From: JAEZJZ01 sp050949055
Lineage (GTDB): Bacteria; Bacillota; UBA994; UBA5500
NCBI GenBank assembly: GCA_050949055.1
Contig: JBMNFA010000009.1
Span: forward strand, 372,001-436,000
Reading direction: 5' to 3'
DNA length: 64,000 nt
The notes beneath the pieces are model-generated. The model did no database searches and had not been told where the DNA came from. It saw only the letters and a list, made by a program, of their open reading frames with translations. The translations under genes were made by a program, and so were the position numbers. Shown piece after piece: positions 59,882 to 64,000 of the stretch (positions are counted from its first letter, which is position 1; every line of letters starts with the position of its first letter).

Positions 59882-60763
59882 TTGCCCAAAGTAACCACCG
59901 TTGGTGGGCAAGCTGTAATGGAAGGCGTGATGATGCGCGGCCGAAGTCGGCTGGCCATCGCTGTTCGCCAGCCCGACGGACAGATTTCGGTTACGGTGCG
60001 TCCCAATTGGCGCCTGCAAAGCTACGTTTCCTGGTTTCGGCTGCCCATCCTGCGCGGATTGGCCGCTTTTGTGGAGGCGCTGGTAGTGGGGGTGGACGCA
60101 ATTTTGCATTCTGCCAACATTTCCTCTCCCGACGATGTGCAACTGAGCAAGCGGGACGCCATCATCTCTGTGGTCATCGGCTTGGGCCTCGGGGTAGGTA
60201 TGTTCATGTTGCTACCCACTTTCCTGGTGCAACTCCTGCACCGCCTGGCTTGGCCAGTGTTGGGCATGAACTTGGCCGAAGGCGCACTCAGGTTGAGCAT
60301 CTTCCTGGGCTACGTATTGCTGGTTGGCCTGATGCCGGACATGCGGCGCTTCTATCAATATCATGGGGCGGAGCATAAGACCATCCATGGCTATGAAGCC
60401 GGCGACCCGTTGGACTGGGCACACCTAAAAGTCTATTCCTGCTATCATCCCCGCTGCGGCACCGCTTTTCTGCTGCTGGTGATGCTGGTCAGCTTGGTGA
60501 TCTTTTCGTTCCTCGGTTGGCCAAATCTTTGGGTGCGTTTAGCCAGCCGCCTGGCTCTATTGCCTTTGGTAGCCGGCGTTGCGTATGAACTGAGCCGCTT
60601 GGCCACCCGCCAACCGTGGAACCGGTGGCTGGGCTGGTTGATCCGCCCAGCGCTGCTGCTGCAGGGAGCCACTACCCGCGAACCCGACCAAGGCCAGGTG
60701 GAAGTTGCTATCGCCGCCCTCCAAGCGGTCCTGGACGCCGAGCCAGAGCTAAACTGCGAATGA
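59882..60763 (+). CDS. DUF1385 family membrane protein
   Basis: 293 residues, TTG start behind GGAGGTGGAG. VTTVGGQAVMEGVMMRGRSRLAIAVR is the DUF1385 opening; FYQYHGAEHKTIHGYEAGDPL and HPRCGTAFLLLVML are further conserved blocks with His and Cys that could bind metal. Four or five membrane helices. Conserved between rpmE and prfA in Firmicutes; function unknown. Confidence 0.93.
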   Translation: MPKVTTVGGQAVMEGVMMRGRSRLAIAVRQPDGQISVTVRPNWRLQSYVSWFRLPILRGLAAFVEALVVGVDAILHSANISSPDDVQLSKRDAIISVVIGLGLGVGMFMLLPTFLVQLLHRLAWPVLGMNLAEGALRLSIFLGYVLLVGLMPDMRRFYQYHGAEHKTIHGYEAGDPLDWAHLKVYSCYHPRCGTAFLLLVMLVSLVIFSFLGWPNLWVRLASRLALLPLVAGVAYELSRLATRQPWNRWLGWLIRPALLLQGATTREPDQGQVEVAIAALQAVLDAEPELNCE

Positions 60764-60767
60764 GACA

Positions 60768-60935
60768 GCGGGACGTGTACCTTGTCCCCCTGTGAAACAG
60801 CAGGAAGTGTCCGAGACCACTGAGGAAGCCTACAACTGTCATTTTGAGTACTTCGGCCAGCTCAGCATAAACACCGCAAAGAATTCCAAAAGCCCGAGTC
60901 TATGGGGTTTTGGGTCCTTTGCTTACTAGCAATAT
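60768..60935. repeat. Degraded GGGAC palindrome and CATTCTGA-type repeat
   Basis: GACAGCGGGACGTGTACC/TTGTCCCCCTGT at 60768-60793, then from 60838 a copy of the 8947-9022 repeat in reverse order: CGCAAAGAATTCCAAAAGCC, CGAGTCTATGGGG, TTTGGGTCCTTTGC. Confidence 0.55.
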
Positions 60936-61049
60936 CTGCTGATAGCGTCCTGGAATCTTCACCAAGTCCAGAATAACCATGCCTGGCGTTCTCATCGCTT
61001 TCTAGCCGCCCTTGGCGTTTGACCTGAACAAAAGAGAGGTGCACATGCA

Positions 61050-62120
61050 GTGTTTGACCGATTGCGCGATATAAAGCAGCGTTATGAAGAGTTGACCCGT
61101 CTGGCCAGCGATCCGGATGTAATCGCCCGGCAGAACGAATGGCGAGAGTATGTAAAGGAACAGGCAGCGCTGGCTGAAACGGTGGAAGCCTATAATCAGT
61201 ATCTTAGCGTCAGTGAGCAACTGGCGGCCGCTCTGGAAATGCAGAAGGAAAGCGGCGGCGACGCTGACTTTTTGGCATTGCTGGAGGAAGAGATTGACCA
61301 GCTGAAGGAGCAACAGGAGGAACTCACCCAGCAGCTGAAGGTGCTGCTCATTCCCAAGGATCCCAACGACGCCAAGAACGTGATCATGGAGATCCGCGCC
61401 GGTACCGGTGGCGACGAAGCGGCCATCTTTGCTGCCGATCTCTATCGCATGTACACTCGTTACGCTGAGCGGCAAGGCTGGGAGATAGAAGTGATGAGCA
61501 TGAGCGAGAGCGACTTGAATGGCTTCAAGGAAGTGATCTTCCTGATTGAAGGACGAGGCGCTTTCAGCCGCCTCAAGTTCGAGAGCGGAGTGCATCGGGT
61601 ACAGCGGGTACCGGCCACCGAAGCCAGCGGGCGCATCCATACTTCCACCGCCACAGTGGCCGTGCTGCCCGAGGCGGAAGAAGTGGACGTGCAAATAGAT
61701 CCCAACGACTTGCGTATCGATACCTTCTGCAGCTCTGGTCCAGGCGGACAGAGCGTGAACACCACCTATTCGGCTGTGCGCATGACTCACCTGCCTACCG
61801 GTTTGGTGGTGTCCATGCAGGATGAAAAGTCGCAGATCAAGAACCGCGAGAAGGCGCTGCGCGTGCTGCGCTCCCGACTGTTGGAGCTGGAGCAGGAGAA
61901 GCAACACAGCCAGTTGGCCGAGACCAGGCGCAGCCAGGTGGGGACCGGCGATCGCAGCGAGCGTATCCGCACCTATAACTTCCCTCAGGGTCGGGTGACT
62001 GACCATCGCATCGGCCTCACTGTGCATAACATCAGCGCCATCATGGACGGCGATATCGACGACATCCTGCAGGCACTGATTACCGACAATCAACTGCAGA
62101 ACTTGTCCTCCCATGAATAG
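61050..62120 (+). CDS. prfA: Peptide chain release factor 1
   Basis: 356 residues, GTG start. RAGTGGDEAAIFAADLYRMY, the stop-codon reading PAT-type loop (RVPATEASGRIHTS) and the catalytic GPGGQSVNTTYSAVR with the GGQ motif. PAT/PVT loop here reads VPATEASGR, consistent with RF1. It recognises UAA and UAG. The stop overlaps prmC, whose product methylates the GGQ glutamine. Confidence 0.98.
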   Translation: MFDRLRDIKQRYEELTRLASDPDVIARQNEWREYVKEQAALAETVEAYNQYLSVSEQLAAALEMQKESGGDADFLALLEEEIDQLKEQQEELTQQLKVLLIPKDPNDAKNVIMEIRAGTGGDEAAIFAADLYRMYTRYAERQGWEIEVMSMSESDLNGFKEVIFLIEGRGAFSRLKFESGVHRVQRVPATEASGRIHTSTATVAVLPEAEEVDVQIDPNDLRIDTFCSSGPGGQSVNTTYSAVRMTHLPTGLVVSMQDEKSQIKNREKALRVLRSRLLELEQEKQHSQLAETRRSQVGTGDRSERIRTYNFPQGRVTDHRIGLTVHNISAIMDGDIDDILQALITDNQLQNLSSHE

Positions 62121-63027
62121 GATGAACAGGCAGCGCGCTTGGCAGTGGGGAACGGCAGAGCTGCAGCAAGCACAGGTGGCGGACGCCCGTTGGCAGGCTG
62201 AATTGCTACTTCGAAGCGCGCTCCGCGAAACGCGGGCGCGCTTCTTGGCTGCTCTGTCCCAGGAAATTGACGACAAGTCCTGGCAGCACTTTGTGCGTTG
62301 GATAGACGCCCGCAGCCAGGGCACCCCGCTGCAATACTTGATAGGTAGCCAGGAGTTCATGGGGTTGGAGATTGCGGTTACCCCGGCCGTGCTGATCCCC
62401 CGGCCGGATACGGAAGTCCTGGTGGAGCAGGCTATCCGGTTGCTGGAGTGCCACCCCGCGCCCCGCGTGGCCGATTTGGCCACCGGCAGCGGGGCCATTG
62501 CCCTGGCCTTGGCCCACCATCTGCCCCGGGCTCAGGTGATAGCCACCGACATATCTCAGGAGGCACTGCAAGTAGCACAGGCTAATGCCGCTCGCCTAGG
62601 GTTAACGGAACGCATCCAGTGGCACCTGGGGTCTTGGGCGGAGCCGCTGATCGGGGGGCCTCCCCTGCAGGCCATCGTTTCCAATCCCCCTTATCTCCCC
62701 TCTGCAGCTATCGCCACCCTCAGTGCTGACGTGCGCCGCGAACCGCGCTTGGCTTTGGATGGCGGGTCGGATGGTCTCGACTGCTATCGGGCGCTGATCC
62801 CACAAGCCAAGACGCTTCTTGACCCCGACGGCCATTTGCTGCTCGAGGTCGGTGCTGGCCAGGCATCCGACGTTTGCCAGCTGCTGCGTCGCGCCGGCTT
62901 CCGTCGCCTGCACACCGTCCCCGACCTGGCCGGCATCCAGCGGGTCGTTATTTCGTCCCCCGAAAGATACACCGGGACGCGTACCGCGTATCCTTCGGTA
63001 GTCGAAAATACGGCTCTCACACACTGA
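62113..63027 (+). CDS. prmC: Release factor glutamine methyltransferase
   Basis: 304 residues. N-terminal RF-binding helices; SAM site VADLATGSGAIALALAHHLP; catalytic SNPPYLPS. ATG 62113 overlaps prfA by 8 bp; ATG 62122 is an alternative. It methylates Gln of the GGQ motif of RF1/RF2. Confidence 0.97.
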   Translation: MNRMNRQRAWQWGTAELQQAQVADARWQAELLLRSALRETRARFLAALSQEIDDKSWQHFVRWIDARSQGTPLQYLIGSQEFMGLEIAVTPAVLIPRPDTEVLVEQAIRLLECHPAPRVADLATGSGAIALALAHHLPRAQVIATDISQEALQVAQANAARLGLTERIQWHLGSWAEPLIGGPPLQAIVSNPPYLPSAAIATLSADVRREPRLALDGGSDGLDCYRALIPQAKTLLDPDGHLLLEVGAGQASDVCQLLRRAGFRRLHTVPDLAGIQRVVISSPERYTGTRTAYPSVVENTALTH

Positions 63028-63137
63028 TGTGTACCTAGAATGCCAAGGGTCATATCCCTCGTCCGGGTAGCACTGCAGGCAGACGAAACATCCTCGCGGA
63101 TTTTTGGGCTTCTCCCCAAAAAACCACCTTTCCGCTG

Positions 63138-63165
63138 TTGACACACTGGCTAAGATTGCTATAGA
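63138..63165 (+). promoter_or_regulatory. Promoter-like site before a hairpin
   Basis: TTGACA, 16 bp, TATAGA, immediately followed by the hairpin at 63168. Confidence 0.45.
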
Positions 63166-63167
63166 AT

Positions 63168-63198
63168 AAATCCGAGCAAAGCGCTCGGATTTATTTTT
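63168..63198 (+). terminator. Intrinsic terminator upstream of the rrf2 gene
   Basis: AAATCCGAGC / GCTCGGATTT perfect 10-bp stem, loop AAAGC, then ATTTTT. Confidence 0.88.
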
Positions 63199-63242
63199 GG
63201 CGATAATCCCGAGAGGATTGCTCAGAATTTTTCGGCATATTC

Positions 63243-63259
63243 CTGACTAATTCACTCAG
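63243..63259. promoter_or_regulatory. Likely IscR/Rrf2-type operator
   Basis: CTGACTAATTCACTCAG: imperfect dyad with CTGA/TCAG ends, 27 bp before the rrf2 gene, resembling Fe-S IscR sites. Probably autoregulation. Confidence 0.5.
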
Positions 63260-63286
63260 AATACATAACGGCAAGGGGGCGAATAG

Positions 63287-63727
63287 ATGCGATTATCCAC
63301 CAAGGGTCAATACGCAGTGAGGGCGATGTTGGTGCTGACGGTGCATCAAGCCGAAGCGCCCATTCCGCTTCGACGGGTGGCGCAGCTAGAGGATATCTCC
63401 GAGCAATACTTGGAGCAGATTTTTGTGGACTTGCGCAAGCATAAGCTGGTCACCGGTGTGAGGGGAGCTGCAGGAGGATACCGCCTTGGCCGCCCGGCAG
63501 CTGAAATCACTGCCGGAGACATCCTGCGAGCAGTGGAAGGGCCGATTGCCCCGGTGGAGTGTGTGCGTCACAACCAGTCGGGGGCCTGCGAGCGGGCTAA
63601 CGTATGCGTTACCCGGGAATTATGGATGAGGCTGCGGGATAGTATGTCCGCAGTGCTGGATCATACCACTCTGGCTGACCTGGCGCAGATGACAGTACAG
63701 CCAGTGGACAAGGAGGCAAACAGCTGA
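63287..63727 (+). CDS. Rrf2 family regulator, IscR-like
   Basis: 146 residues. Winged helix MRLSTKGQYAVRAMLVLTVHQ, ISEQYLEQIFVDLRKHKLVTGVRGAAGGYRLGRP; three cysteines spaced ECVRHNQSGACERANVC match Fe-S IscR ligands. Overlaps by 1 bp (TGATG) with the cysteine desulfurase gene, so it likely controls Fe-S assembly in response to cluster status. Confidence 0.94.
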   Translation: MRLSTKGQYAVRAMLVLTVHQAEAPIPLRRVAQLEDISEQYLEQIFVDLRKHKLVTGVRGAAGGYRLGRPAAEITAGDILRAVEGPIAPVECVRHNQSGACERANVCVTRELWMRLRDSMSAVLDHTTLADLAQMTVQPVDKEANS

Positions 63728-64000
63728 TGCGCTCTGTGTACTTGGATCACGCCGCCACTACCCCGGTTCATCCCGAGGTGCTTAGTGCCATGCTGCCCTA
63801 CTTCAGCGCCGATTACGGCAACGCTTCCAGCGTGCATCACTTTGGTCGCAAAGTTCGCATCGCCGTCGATCAGGCTCGCTCTTCCGTGGCTGAGGCCATC
63901 GGCGCCAAGCCACAGGAGATTTACTTCACCAGCGGTGGCACCGAGGCCGATAACCTCGCGATTTTGGGCACCGCCCGCCAGCTGGCGAACAAAGGCAAGC
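63727..64000 (+). CDS. Cysteine desulfurase (NifS/IscS type), N-terminal part, runs off right edge
   Basis: Reading from ATG 63727: VYLDHAATTPVHPEVLSAML, YGNASSVHHFGRKV, IYFTSGGTEADNLAILG. These are the start and the PLP-phosphate binding loop of NifS/IscS. It mobilises sulfur from cysteine for Fe-S clusters and tRNA thiolation. No stop before the window end; the Lys and Cys active-site residues lie outside. Confidence 0.95.
   Translation, partial: MRSVYLDHAATTPVHPEVLSAMLPYFSADYGNASSVHHFGRKVRIAVDQARSSVAEAIGAKPQEIYFTSGGTEADNLAILGTARQLANKGK

Noticed and set aside
61002..62498. Long minus-strand ORF opposite prfA/prmC
   Set aside because: Shadow of two well-identified genes on the plus strand.

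Overview
The window looks like an origin-proximal stretch of the chromosome of a spore-forming Bacillota (a deep-branching clostridial-type Firmicute, moderately high GC). The evidence is gene content and order. rpsF-ssb-rpsR, rplI-dnaB and walR-walK-yycH-yycI-htrA-rlmH are Bacillus-like ori-region blocks. rpoE-pyrG-spo0F-fsa-glpX-rho-rpmE-prfA-prmC is the classic Firmicute order. Sporulation markers are present (yyaC, ytfJ/gerW, spo0F). GTG and TTG starts are common and strong Shine-Dalgarno sites support most of the start choices. No species can be named from the sequence alone.

Layout. 1-7600: the end of a glycosyltransferase gene, then small conserved Firmicute genes (DUF4446, lipid kinase, UPF0180, yyaC, YkvI, DUF5711, CvpA, DUF3343, MscS, DUF951). 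7600-12260: ribosomal protein and replication block (rpsF, ssb, rpsR, MazG-like, YybS-like, rplI, dnaB). 12290-16460: tRNA cluster (Glu, Asp, Thr, Gly) and a 3.5-kb segment with two minus-strand hydrolase genes lying between two identical tRNA-Gly(CCC) genes. 16670-27050: cell-wall peptidase, WalRK regulon core, GNAT, CD3324-type regulator, tRNA-Gln/Glu, HtrA, RlmH. 27050-34460: HutP-family gene, a TrpXYZ-like ABC transporter preceded by a promoter-plus-terminator leader, DUF2953, YtfJ, YibE/F, HisS. 34470-36440: IS3-family element nested in longer inverted repeats. 36470-40500: gamma carbonic anhydrase, spermidine synthase, agmatinase family, KamA aminomutase. 40760-47100: RNA polymerase delta, CTP synthase, S41 protease, an M3-like protein that has lost its zinc motif, pyroglutamyl peptidase. 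47167-49046: a group II intron placed directly behind a terminator, with a frameshifted maturase. 49400-52780: a large secreted S-layer-like protein behind a strong promoter and structured leader. 52860-64000: spo0F (with a sigma-H-like promoter), fsa, glpX, rho, LysM/M23 peptidase, radical SAM protein, rpmE, DUF1385, prfA, prmC, an IscR-like regulator and the start of a cysteine desulfurase.

Intergenic regions carry at least three dispersed repeat types: palindromes ending in a GGGACG/GGGACAG core (some perfect over 56-66 bp), a CATTCTGAAC...GAAGAAT repeat, and a copy of the IS end with a hairpin. The most unusual signals are the tRNA-bounded M81/amidohydrolase segment, the pseudo-peptidase at 45011-46348, the nested IS/palindrome structure, the transporter leader at 27700-27860, and the perfect palindrome 4 bp behind rho. 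No CRISPR array, phage or classical defence island was seen.
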